Notes under the pieces: model-generated
What the model was told of the DNA's origin: nothing
What the model saw: only the letters and a program-made list of their open reading frames with translations
Databases searched by the model: none
Translations under genes and position numbers: made by a program
Shown here: piece by piece, positions 6,598-13,665 of the stretch
How the letters are laid out: every line of letters begins with the position of its first letter
How positions within the stretch are numbered: the first letter of the stretch is position 1
Source of the DNA: Bordetella parapertussis
GTDB taxonomy: Bacteria; Pseudomonadota; Gammaproteobacteria; Burkholderiales; SG8-41
Direction of reading: 5' to 3'
Length of the DNA: 18,930 nucleotides
NCBI GenBank assembly: GCA_945870465.1
Contig: CAMBSS010000083.1
Location: forward strand, 1-18,930

Positions 6598-7731
6598 ATG
6601 CTTGCAACGAGAATTCGCCAAAAAGACGGCATCTTTTACTTTGCCAGTTGCCCGGCCAAAGAGATCCTGAGCAAGGTCCGCTTTATCAGCCGCTATTACG
6701 GCGAAGATGAGCAGATCGCCGCGCAGACCGTCCCGCAGAATGACGAGATCGCGCAGTTCATTGCGCGCATCGAACGGAACGACGCCGCGTTCCAGCGCGT
6801 CGTGTCCCGCGCCAAGGTGCGTTCGCTGAAGAATTTCTACGAGATGGCCGTGACCCAGCCGCCGATCCCCGGCACGGTCCTGCTGTTTACCAGCGACAGG
6901 CTCAGTTTTCGCTCGCTCGAAGGCCAGGACCACGTCGGTCATCTGCAGGAGCCGACTACAAAATACCTGATCATCGACGGCCAGCACCGGCTGGCGGCGT
7001 TGCGCTTTTACCTGTCCGAGCATCCCGAAGAAGCCAAGGGCATCGACGTGCCGTGCATCATATTCGACGGGCGCAGCGAAGATTTCGCGGCGGAAATGTT
7101 CGTCATCATCAATTCAACGCCGACCCGCATCAACAAAAGCCACCTGGTCGATCTCTACGAGCGCGTGTCCTGGGCGGACCCCGACCGGCGCTTCGCGGCG
7201 CGGCTGGTCGACAGCCTCTACAGCGAATCCGACAGCCCGCTGCGCTACCGCATCAACCGGCTGGGCGGCCGCAGCCTCAAAGACAAGTGGATATTGCAGG
7301 CGGAGCTCTTCAACGAACTGTACCGCTGGGTGCGCGCGGAGTGGAAGAAAATCAAGCAGGCGACCAACAGCTATCGCGAGGCCGAGAAGTACTACGAAAT
7401 CGTGCGCGACTTCCTGAAAGCCGCGCAACGGGTGTGGGGCGATACCTGGGCCAATGATAATTACATGGTGACCAGGCCGGTAACGCTGAAGGCCCTGATC
7501 CGCGTATGTGCCGATCTCGCGCGCGAAGATGCCGAACCGGTCGATGGCCGCACCAAACGCTGGGAAGATCGCCTCGGGGCATGGGCCGACCAGCAGAAGG
7601 CGTTCAAAATCGAAGGTTTCTACGAGCGCTTCCCCGCCAAGGGCGAAGTCGAACGGGTGGCGCGCATCCACCGCGATCTGGCGAAGGCTGCCGGCATCGA
7701 AGTCCGAAGCGCGAAAAGCACCGAGAAGTAA
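6598..7731 (+). CDS. DGQHR-domain protein (DndB-related)
   Basis: 377 aa, apparently cytoplasmic. The defining motif IIDGQHRLAAL is at 125-135 with DGQHR at 127-131, followed by the second family block FVIINSTPTRINKSHLVDLYE (168-188). DGQHR proteins include DndB, the DNA-binding regulator of DNA phosphorothioation islands, and many stand-alone members in mobile or defence regions. No dndCDE, restriction or methylase gene is in view, so this one is an orphan. The C-terminal half (about 230-370) is Lys/Arg/Trp-rich and helical and could contact DNA. ATG 6598 has only a weak ribosome-binding site; the TTATCAGCCG-containing start region gives no better choice. It is flanked by a promoter and a terminator candidate, so it is probably monocistronic. 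The family is confident; the role is unknown. Confidence 0.85.
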   Translation: MLATRIRQKDGIFYFASCPAKEILSKVRFISRYYGEDEQIAAQTVPQNDEIAQFIARIERNDAAFQRVVSRAKVRSLKNFYEMAVTQPPIPGTVLLFTSDRLSFRSLEGQDHVGHLQEPTTKYLIIDGQHRLAALRFYLSEHPEEAKGIDVPCIIFDGRSEDFAAEMFVIINSTPTRINKSHLVDLYERVSWADPDRRFAARLVDSLYSESDSPLRYRINRLGGRSLKDKWILQAELFNELYRWVRAEWKKIKQATNSYREAEKYYEIVRDFLKAAQRVWGDTWANDNYMVTRPVTLKALIRVCADLAREDAEPVDGRTKRWEDRLGAWADQQKAFKIEGFYERFPAKGEVERVARIHRDLAKAAGIEVRSAKSTEK

Positions 7732-7775
7732 TCCCCCACCAGCACGCGGCGTGCGGATTCACCGCGCACCCGCGC

Positions 7776-7799
7776 GCAGCTCTGGCTGCAGTCGTTTTT
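7776..7799 (+). terminator. Candidate Rho-independent terminator after the DGQHR gene
   Basis: Stem GCAGC/GCTGC with a TCTG loop is followed after five bases by TTTTT (7795-7799). A further palindrome GCACGC-G-GCGTGC lies at 7742-7754, 11 bp after the stop. The 208-bp gap between the convergent genes (7732-7939) holds nothing else convincing. Confidence 0.45.
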
Positions 7800-7939
7800 C
7801 AGCCGGCCGGGCGCGAACTGAGGGAAGCGGCGATGGATGCCAGGACATTTCTCAAGTCATTGCCGGGCTTCGCAGGTTTTACGCCGCGCTGGCCGCGGCA
7901 GGCGCGCCTGTCCGGCGCTGTAATTTCCGACTGCCGAAT

Positions 7940-8476
7940 TCAGGTTGCGGCGGGAGCGCGCGCGGCGACTGCTTCTTCCTTGTAGCGGCGGCCGCGATCG
8001 ACGACGCGCCGGTCGCGCACCAGTGCCATGACGGGTACTCCGTAACCGCAGCTCGTCATCGTATTGTCGATCTCAATTTCGATGACCTGGCGTGCGGCGC
8101 CTTTCAGTTCGCGCGCCGGATGCTGCAATAACAATGCTGCCAGCGGCGAATCGGCAAGCGGTGTAACGGTGGCTTTGCCGAAGAGTCGGACGGTCGCCGC
8201 ATTTTCGGCCTCGAACGAACTGATCATGACGGTGATGGGGCCGCCGGCGGTGCAATGCCGCGCGGTCTCGTTGCCCGAGCCTCTGTAATCGAGATACGCC
8301 ACGCGGTTGGGGCCGAGGATGTGCAGCGGCACGCCGCCTTTCGCCGAAACATTCACCGGGCCGACGTCGTGCCCGCCGCGCGCGAGAGCGGGGTCGGCCG
8401 AGGCGACAAAAAACAGCGCAGCGTTGCGGATCAGTTCCGCCTGCTCGTCGGTGATCGAAGGATGGTAGGTAGCCAT
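7940..8476 (-). CDS. Pyridoxamine 5'-phosphate oxidase-fold protein
   Basis: 178 aa, cytoplasmic, split beta-barrel flavin-binding family. Typical features are the N-terminal helix segment ITDEQAELIRNAALFFVASADP, then GPVNVSAKGG, VAYLDYRGSGNETARH (about 58-73) and ITVMISSFE with VRLFGKATV. Conserved Gly/Asn/Arg positions resemble FMN-binding PPOX proteins of the general-stress type. A C-terminal CGYGVPVM segment is also usual in this subgroup. The frame is open 36 codons upstream, but that extension is only translated 7-base repeat, so ATG 8476 is chosen although it lacks a good ribosome-binding site. It is the last gene of the minus-strand RidA-HAD operon. The substrate is unknown and it is not pdxH. 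Confidence 0.85.
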   Translation of the reverse strand: MATYHPSITDEQAELIRNAALFFVASADPALARGGHDVGPVNVSAKGGVPLHILGPNRVAYLDYRGSGNETARHCTAGGPITVMISSFEAENAATVRLFGKATVTPLADSPLAALLLQHPARELKGAARQVIEIEIDNTMTSCGYGVPVMALVRDRRVVDRGRRYKEEAVAARAPAAT

Positions 8477-8484
8477 GGGGAATG

Positions 8485-8575
8485 GTGAGGAGTGAGGGTT
8501 GAAGGGTGAGAGGTGAGGCGAGAGGCGAGAGGAGTAAAGATCTACAGCGAGCTTTCCTCTCGCCTCTTGCCTATC
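8485..8575. repeat. Degenerate 7-base repeats forming a long inverted repeat
   Basis: From 8485 to 8540 run eight 7-base units (GTGAGGA, GTGAGGG, GAGAGGC types). From 8555 to 8575 three units run in the opposite sense (TCCTCTC, GCCTCTT, GCCTATC). Segments 8517-8533 and 8555-8571 are complementary at 16 of 17 positions around a 21-base loop, so the transcript between the HAD and PPOX-fold genes can form a strong hairpin. The last unit overlaps the stop codon of the HAD gene. Confidence 0.8.
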
Positions 8576-9293
8576 AACATCCAAGCTGGTCCGCGAGATC
8601 GATAAAGTCTTTGGCGTTGATGTCGAACGCGGGCTCGGGGCTCAAATCCGGGTGCCGGCCCTTGCCGTTTTCGAGCGGGCGCAGCACGAGTGCGGTCTTG
8701 AGGCCATGCTTCGCCGCGTGGCGCAGGTCGTCCTTGTGCGCGGCGACCATCATCACTTCGGCGGGCTTCAGGCCCAGTATTTCCGCTGCGCCGAGATAAG
8801 CTTCGGGATCGGGCTTGTAGTGATGGAATACTTCCGCCGACAAAATCAGGTCCCATGGCAGCCCGGCGTGCTTCGCCATGTTGTTGAGCAGCGCGACGTT
8901 GCCGTTCGACAGCGTGGCGATGGTGTGGTTTTTCTTCAGGCGCTTCAATCCGCGCACCGTGTCCGGCCACGGTTTCAGGCGATGCCAGGCACGGTTGAGA
9001 TGGATTTTTTCTTCTTCGGTGAGTGAAGTGATTTTGAATTTGACGAGAATTTCATCGAGGATCATACGGTGCAGATCGTCGATTTTGGTCCACGGCAGTT
9101 CGCCGCGCGCGACACGATCCATCGCGGGACGATAGCCCGCGCGCCAGGCGTCAGCGAATTTCGTCGCGTTGAGGCGCAAGCCTTTGGATTGCGCCAAAAC
9201 GCGCATTTCACGCGCGATGCTGCCGCGCCAGTCGACCACCGTGCCGAACACGTCGAAGGTCAGGGCTTTGACGCCGGCGAGTTCGGGTTTCAT
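8574..9293 (-). CDS. HAD hydrolase, haloacid dehalogenase type II-like
   Basis: 239 aa, cytoplasmic. Motif I ALTFDVFGTVVDW has nucleophile Asp14; motif II IATLSNGN carries Ser129/Asn130; motif III YKPDPEAY has Lys160; motif IV includes the acidic pair Asp188/Asp189 (VAAHKDDLRHA). The FDVFGTVVDWR start and the alpha-helical cap of about 80 residues are those of type II L-2-haloacid dehalogenases, but many such proteins act on phosphates or unknown substrates, so true dehalogenase activity is unproven. Met at 9293 is chosen because it directly precedes motif I; the frame is open further upstream through the ridA gene. It starts 4 bp after the upstream ridA stop, so translation is probably coupled. 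Confidence 0.88.
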   Translation of the reverse strand: MKPELAGVKALTFDVFGTVVDWRGSIAREMRVLAQSKGLRLNATKFADAWRAGYRPAMDRVARGELPWTKIDDLHRMILDEILVKFKITSLTEEEKIHLNRAWHRLKPWPDTVRGLKRLKKNHTIATLSNGNVALLNNMAKHAGLPWDLILSAEVFHHYKPDPEAYLGAAEILGLKPAEVMMVAAHKDDLRHAAKHGLKTALVLRPLENGKGRHPDLSPEPAFDINAKDFIDLADQLGC

Positions 9294-9297
9294 CCTG

Positions 9298-9657
9298 TCA
9301 GGGACTCTTGGCGGCCACGCACATGATTTCGACCAGCGTGTCGGCCGAACCCAGGCGCGCTTCGACGGTGGCGCGCGCCGGCGAACTCTTGGCGTCCATC
9401 CAGGCAAGCCACGCTTCGTCCATGGCCGGCTTCAGGCGCATATCGGCGACAAAAACCACCGCGGACAGGATTTTCGATTTATCGCTGCCGCCGCGCGCGA
9501 GCAGCTTGTCGATCTGCTGCAGGATGCTCGCGGTCTGTCCTTTCATGTCGGCACTGGCGTCTTCGCCGACCTGGCCCGACAGGTAAAGCCTGCCGGCGTA
9601 TTCGACCATGTCCGACAGGCGCTGGTCGTACTCGTAGCGAATGATATCTTTGCTCAT
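9298..9657 (-). CDS. RidA-family enamine/imine deaminase, downstream copy
   Basis: 119 aa, the full length of the RidA (YjgF/UK114) family, which forms trimers and hydrolyses reactive enamines/imines such as 2-aminoacrylate. The signature PARATVEARLGSADTLVEI contains the conserved substrate-carboxylate Arg95 and Glu110; LYLSGQVG (24-31) is the usual N-terminal strand pair. GGAG (9666-9669) lies 8 bases before ATG. It is about 55% identical by eye to the copy immediately upstream and sits 29 bp after it, which points to tandem duplication. Co-transcribed with the HAD gene. Confidence 0.9.
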   Translation of the reverse strand: MSKDIIRYEYDQRLSDMVEYAGRLYLSGQVGEDASADMKGQTASILQQIDKLLARGGSDKSKILSAVVFVADMRLKPAMDEAWLAWMDAKSSPARATVEARLGSADTLVEIMCVAAKSP

Positions 9658-9686
9658 GTCATGTGCTCCGCAGAGTCGGCGGCGAC

Positions 9687-10037
9687 TTACTGCGCCGCGG
9701 TGACCATGATTTCGACCAGCGTTTCGGGCGTGCCGAGACGCGTTTCGACGGTGGCGCGGGCGGGCGGGTTCTTCGGGTCAACCCATGCTATCCAGGCTTC
9801 GTCCATCCCCGGCTTCACGCGCATGTCGGCGACGTAGACGACCACGGACAGCAGGCGCGATTTATTGGTGCCCGCAAGCTTCAGCAGCCCGTCGATCTTG
9901 GCGAGAATTTCCTCGGTCTGGCCTTTGCTCGACGCTTTGACGTTGTCTGCAGTGGTGCCGGCGAGGTAAACCACGCCGTTGTGGGCCACTGCACGGGAAA
10001 GGCGGGAATTGGATTGATGGCGTACGATGTCGCTCAT
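9687..10037 (-). CDS. RidA-family enamine/imine deaminase, upstream copy
   Basis: 116 aa. It carries the same hallmarks as its neighbour: VVYLAGTTAD (22-31), VVVYVADMRVKPGMDEAW (66-83) and PARATVETRLGTPETLVEI with Arg94. The frame is open 60 codons upstream, but ATG 10037 is preferred because AAGGAG (10045-10050) lies 7 bases before it and RidA proteins have no such extension. It is the first gene of the minus-strand operon. Divergence from the second copy (different residues at 27-37) suggests different substrates, which is inference. Confidence 0.9.
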   Translation of the reverse strand: MSDIVRHQSNSRLSRAVAHNGVVYLAGTTADNVKASSKGQTEEILAKIDGLLKLAGTNKSRLLSVVVYVADMRVKPGMDEAWIAWVDPKNPPARATVETRLGTPETLVEIMVTAAQ

Positions 10038-10114
10038 GACTACACTCCTTGGAGAAAAATGGTTGGGAAGGAATTGCGATTTTTTATTCTCAACGCGAAT
10101 TGTGCAGTGTATTG

Positions 10115-10126
10115 GCGGTTTACCGC
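10115..10126. promoter_or_regulatory. Small palindrome upstream of the ridA operon
   Basis: GCGGT-TT-ACCGC, perfectly symmetric, lies 78-89 bp upstream of the first ridA start within the 365-bp divergent region 10038-10402. It could be part of an operator. A TACAAT (10155-10160) on the plus strand looks like a -10 box but no matching -35 box was found. Confidence 0.25.
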
Positions 10127-10251
10127 AAGCGCGGATCAATTGGACGCGTAAGGTTACAATGAGCGCCGTGCAATTTTTCGCGGTTTGTGTGGCAGGTAAG
10201 GGGCGGGATTCACCCAAGACTACGTCCCAGCCCCCACCCTGGGGAATTTGC

Positions 10252-10278
10252 CGCAGAGGACACAGAGATCACAGAGAA
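10252..10278 (+). repeat. Three tandem 9-base repeats of CACAGAGNN type
   Basis: Units CGCAGAGGA, CACAGAGAT and CACAGAGAA follow each other exactly at 9-base spacing in the non-coding region between the divergent ridA and CoA-transferase genes. Arrays of similar purine-rich 9-base units are scattered between genes in many bacteria; no function is known. Confidence 0.6.
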
Positions 10279-10320
10279 GAAAAACCGGCTTTTCTGGTTG
10301 ATGGGTTCTCGTTTTTTGCA

Positions 10321-10349
10321 TTGTTCTGCACCCCTCGAGGGGGTATAAA
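10321..10349 (+). promoter_or_regulatory. Candidate promoter of the CoA-transferase cluster
   Basis: TTGTTC (10321-10326) and TATAAA (10344-10349) are 17 bp apart. The spacer is mostly the perfect 12-bp palindrome CCCCTCGAGGGG (10331-10342), a position where a bound repressor or activator could act. The -35 match is weak and the -10 match good; predicted start about 10356. Confidence 0.35.
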
Positions 10350-10356
10350 AAAGAAT

Positions 10357-10376
10357 GCCCCCGGGGGCTCGTTTTT
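10357..10376 (+). terminator. GC palindrome plus T run in the CoA-transferase leader
   Basis: GCCCCCGGGGGC (10357-10368) is a perfect 12-bp palindrome followed by TCGTTTTT. As RNA it gives a 4-bp stem with a CCGG loop and a U run, resembling a short terminator, 27 bp before the ATG at 10403 and right after the promoter candidate. It could attenuate the downstream genes or end transcription coming from the left. Confidence 0.35.
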
Positions 10377-10402
10377 GAATTTGGCAAGTATTGGAGTTCT
10401 GC

Positions 10403-11590
10403 ATGGCCAATGACCGGCTTCCGCTGCAAGGCATACGCGTCGTCGAGTTCGTGCACGTGATCATGGGGCCGAGCTGCGGCCTGGTGCTGGCCGATCTCGG
10501 CGCCGACGTCATCAAGGTCGAGCCGCTCGATGGCGATCACACGCGCAAATTGACGGTGTCAGGCGCAGGTTTCTTTCCGACCTTCAACCGCAACAAGAAA
10601 AGCATCGCGGTCGATCTCAAGTCAGAAGAGGGCAAGGAAATCATTGCGAAGCTGATCCGCAGCGCGGACGTCGTCACTGAGAACTTCCGCCCCGGTGCGA
10701 TGGACAAATTGGGTTTCGGCTATGAGCAGTTGAAGCAGGCGCAGCCGCAACTGATTTATTGCTCGCTCAAGGGCTTTCTCGCCGGCCCCTACGAAAATCG
10801 CGCGGGGCTCGACGAAACTGCGCAGATGATGGGCGGGCTTGCATACATGACGGGCCCGGTCGGCAGGCCGCTGCGCGCGGGGGCTTCGGTCAACGATGTC
10901 ATGGGCGGCATGTTCGCCGCGATCGCCATTCTTTCTGCCTTCATCGAGCGCGGCTCAACCGGACGCGGCCAGCACGTGAAAAGCGCACTGTTCGAGAACT
11001 GCGCTTTCCTGATGGGCCAGCACATGACGGAAGGTTTCATGACCGGCAAGGCGGTGGTGCCGATGCCCGACCGCATACGCGCGTGGGCGGTTTACGATAC
11101 GTTCAAAGCCAGCGACGGCGAAATGGTGTTCGTCGGCGTGGTCACCGACACCCAATGGAAAATCTTTTGCGACGCTTTCGACCTGCAGGACCTGCTTGCC
11201 GACCCCTCGCTGAAAACCAATCCGCAACGGGTCGAAGCGCGCCCGCGCGTGATTCCCATCGTGACTGCGCTGTTCGCCAAAATGACCAAGGCGGAATTGC
11301 TCGCGAAATGCGAGAAGCTCGGCCTGCCGTTCGCGCCTATCACGCGGCCGGAGGATTTGTTCCACGATCCGCACCTGATCGCGTCGGGCGGGCTCGCCGA
11401 TATCACGCTGATGAACGGCATCAAAACGCAGGTGCCTATCATGCCGATCGAAATGGACGGACGGCGCTTCAGTACCCGGCTCGATCTGCCCAAAGTCGGC
11501 GAGCACACGCGGGAATTGTTGACGTCGCTGGGCTATGCGCCACAGGACATCGAACGGCTCATCGCCAGCGGCACTGCGCGCGCCGCGTGA
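10403..11590 (+). CDS. Class III CoA-transferase (CaiB/BaiF family)
   Basis: 395 aa, cytoplasmic. These enzymes move CoA between carboxylic acids through a covalent acyl-aspartate. Seen: GIRVVEFVHVIMGPSCG (10-26), LADLGADVIKVEPLDGD (29-45), FNRNKKSIAVDLKS (61-74), TENFRPGAMDKLGFGYE (92-108), the family Asp137 in GLDETAQMMGG and the probable catalytic Asp165 in SVNDVMGGMFAA, aligning with Asp169 of formyl-CoA transferase. ATG 10403 has GGAG at 10393-10396; an upstream TTG is less likely. It heads a plus-strand row with Bug transport proteins and a dehydrogenase, so it probably activates the imported acid as its CoA ester. The exact acid is unknown. Confidence 0.92.
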   Translation: MANDRLPLQGIRVVEFVHVIMGPSCGLVLADLGADVIKVEPLDGDHTRKLTVSGAGFFPTFNRNKKSIAVDLKSEEGKEIIAKLIRSADVVTENFRPGAMDKLGFGYEQLKQAQPQLIYCSLKGFLAGPYENRAGLDETAQMMGGLAYMTGPVGRPLRAGASVNDVMGGMFAAIAILSAFIERGSTGRGQHVKSALFENCAFLMGQHMTEGFMTGKAVVPMPDRIRAWAVYDTFKASDGEMVFVGVVTDTQWKIFCDAFDLQDLLADPSLKTNPQRVEARPRVIPIVTALFAKMTKAELLAKCEKLGLPFAPITRPEDLFHDPHLIASGGLADITLMNGIKTQVPIMPIEMDGRRFSTRLDLPKVGEHTRELLTSLGYAPQDIERLIASGTARAA

Positions 11591-11619
11591 TTACAAAAAA
11601 AAGTTTTGAAGGGTAAATC

Positions 11620-12582
11620 ATGCGCCAATTCATTTGTGCATTAACGGTGCTTTGCGGCGCGGGGCCTTGCCTTGCCGCCGATGCCTATCCCAATAAGCCC
11701 GTGCGTTGGGTCGTGCCGTTCCCGCCCGGCGGCGGCACCGATCTGATTTCAAGGACGATCGCGACCAAGCTGTCGGAAGCGTGGGGCGTGCAGGTCGTCG
11801 CCGATAACCGTCCCGGTGGCGGTGGCACGATCGGGCTGGGCATCGCGGCCAAGACGCCGCCCGATGGTTATACGGTGGTGCTCGGCCAGGCTTCGAATGT
11901 TGCGGTGGCGCCGGCGCTGTATGCAAAGCTGAACTACGATCCGGTAAAGGACCTGCAGCCGATCACGAACGTGATAGCCGCACCGCTCGTGCTGGTGTCG
12001 CATCCGTCGTTTCCCGCCAGAAATACGAAAGACCTGATCGCATACGCGCGCGCCAAGCCCGATGCGGTCACGTTCGGCTCGCCGGGCAACGGCACCATCG
12101 GGCATTTGTCAATGGAACTTCTGAAAACGATGGCCAAAATCAAAATGCTGCACATTCCGTACAAAGGAGCGACGCTGGCGATCACCGAACTGATCGGCGG
12201 GCAGATCGTGCTCTACGCGAGCAGCATGCCGCCGGCGCTGCCGTTGATCACTGCGGGCAAGTTAAAGGCGCTGGGTGTGACGACGGCCAAACGTCTCGCG
12301 CCGCTTCCCAACGTGCCGACCATCGCCGAAAGCGGCGTCGCGGGATACGAGGCGGTGAACTGGTACGGCGTCTTCGTGCCGGCAGGCACGCCGAAAGACA
12401 TCGTGGCGAAATTGCACGCAGATGTCGTGCGCGTACTGAAACAGCCGGACGTGAAAGAGCGTTTTGCCGGCGAGGGCGGGGAAGTTGTCGCCGACACGCC
12501 GGATGAATTCGCCGCCTTCGTGCGCAAGGAAATTCCGAAATGGTCCAAGGTGGTGAAGGATGCCGCCGTCAAGGTCGATTGA
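11620..12582 (+). CDS. Bug-family (TctC-like) periplasmic substrate-binding protein
   Basis: 320 aa. Signal peptide to about residue 20 (MRQFICALTVLCGAGPCLAA), then the Bug hallmarks YPNKPVRWVVPFPPGGGTD (23-41), NRPGGGGTIG (63-72), FGSPGNGTIGHLSMELLK, IPYKG, LITAGKLKALGVT and VPTIAESGVAGYE. Bug proteins bind carboxylates or other small molecules for tripartite tricarboxylate transporters; no TctA/TctB membrane gene is in view, which is common for the many orphan Bugs in betaproteobacteria. AAGGGT precedes ATG. Its stop overlaps the start of the next gene (TGATG), indicating coupled translation with the dehydrogenase and so a shared substrate. Confidence 0.93.
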   Translation: MRQFICALTVLCGAGPCLAADAYPNKPVRWVVPFPPGGGTDLISRTIATKLSEAWGVQVVADNRPGGGGTIGLGIAAKTPPDGYTVVLGQASNVAVAPALYAKLNYDPVKDLQPITNVIAAPLVLVSHPSFPARNTKDLIAYARAKPDAVTFGSPGNGTIGHLSMELLKTMAKIKMLHIPYKGATLAITELIGGQIVLYASSMPPALPLITAGKLKALGVTTAKRLAPLPNVPTIAESGVAGYEAVNWYGVFVPAGTPKDIVAKLHADVVRVLKQPDVKERFAGEGGEVVADTPDEFAAFVRKEIPKWSKVVKDAAVKVD

Positions 12583-13589
12583 TGCCGCTACTTTCGATTG
12601 AAGCGCTGACAGCGCTTGCGGCGGACGCGCTGCGTGCGCATGGCGCTGCCGATGCCGCGGCGCGCATCACCGCTAAATATCTGGTCGCGGCCGACGCGCA
12701 GGGACTCGGCACGCATGGTGTCGCGCGCGTGCCGACGTACTGCGATCACCTGAAGTCAGGCCGCGCGCGCGGTGACGCGGTGCCGCGCATTGCGCATGAG
12801 AAAGCGGCCGCATGCCTGGTCGATGCGGGCTACGGGCTTGGCTTCGAGCCGGCGGAATTCGCGCTCAAGCAGGCCGTCGAGCGCGCAGCCACTTATGGCG
12901 TCGCATTTGTCGGCGTTACGAAAAGCCATCATTGCGGCGCGCTTGGCATCCTGCTCGAACCGGTGGCGGCGCGCGGCATGGTGGGTATCGCATTCAGCAA
13001 CGCGCCGTCGGCCATCATGGCGTGGGGCGGGACCAAGCCGATCTTCGGCACGAATCCGATCGCGGCGATCTTTCCGCGCAAGGAGGGGCCACCGCTCGTC
13101 ATCGACATGTCGCTCACCCAGGTGACGCGCGGGCAGATCATGCTTTATGCAAATGCAGGCAAGCCGATACCCGAAGGCTGGGGCAGGGACAAGGATGGCA
13201 ACCCGACGACGGATGCGCACAAAATTCTCATCGGCGGCAGCCTGCACGCGGTCGGCGGACTGAAAGGCACGATGCTCGCATTTGCGGTCGAGATACTGTG
13301 TTGCGCATTGATGGGCGCGTCGCTATCGCATGAAGTCGAACCCATGCTCGTCAGCAACGGCAAACCCATGGACCTCGGTCAGGCTTTTCTGGTGCTCGAT
13401 CCTGCCGCGCTCGCCGGCAATGACGTTTACCTCGAACGCGTCGAGACGCTCATCTCTGCCATGCTCGAGGACGACGAAGTGCGCCTGCCGGGCGCACGGC
13501 GCGTCGAAAATATGGCGCGCGCGGCGAAAGAGGGCATCGAAATACCCGCGAACCTGGAGAATCAGTTGCGCGAGTTGGCGCGAAGCTGA
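12582..13589 (+). CDS. Ldh2/MdhII-type NAD(P)-dependent dehydrogenase
   Basis: 335 aa, cytoplasmic. This family holds malate, sulfolactate, ureidoglycolate and delta1-piperideine-2-carboxylate oxidoreductases. Motifs are GLGTHGVARVP (41-51), the catalytic-His block KSHHCGALG (114-122, His117 aligning with the family's SNHFG), GIAFSN, WGGTKPIFGTNPIAAIFPR (148-166), a DMSLTQVTRGQI segment and GGLKGTMLA. ATG 12582 shares its A with the stop of the Bug gene; the longer frame starting inside that gene is rejected. It probably oxidises a 2-hydroxy acid or reduces a 2-oxo or imino acid brought in by the coupled Bug protein; which one is unknown. Confidence 0.9.
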   Translation: MPLLSIEALTALAADALRAHGAADAAARITAKYLVAADAQGLGTHGVARVPTYCDHLKSGRARGDAVPRIAHEKAAACLVDAGYGLGFEPAEFALKQAVERAATYGVAFVGVTKSHHCGALGILLEPVAARGMVGIAFSNAPSAIMAWGGTKPIFGTNPIAAIFPRKEGPPLVIDMSLTQVTRGQIMLYANAGKPIPEGWGRDKDGNPTTDAHKILIGGSLHAVGGLKGTMLAFAVEILCCALMGASLSHEVEPMLVSNGKPMDLGQAFLVLDPAALAGNDVYLERVETLISAMLEDDEVRLPGARRVENMARAAKEGIEIPANLENQLRELARS

Positions 13590-13665
13590 CGCGCCGCCGC
13601 TGCTCGCCGCATCCGGCGCAAAATGCTAATCTGCGCTGTGTATCAACTCCTGAGGCTTTCCTGCC

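Noticed and set aside
7832..7985. Possible 50-aa ORF starting MDARTFLKSLPGFAGF
   Set aside because: Its N-terminus faintly resembles a cyclic-nucleotide-binding regulator, but it runs 46 bp into the convergent PPOX-fold gene and has no good ribosome-binding site.
10027..10413. 128-codon plus-strand frame in the divergent region
   Set aside because: Runs through palindromes and 9-base repeats, starts inside the ridA gene and has no protein-like composition; the region is better read as regulatory.
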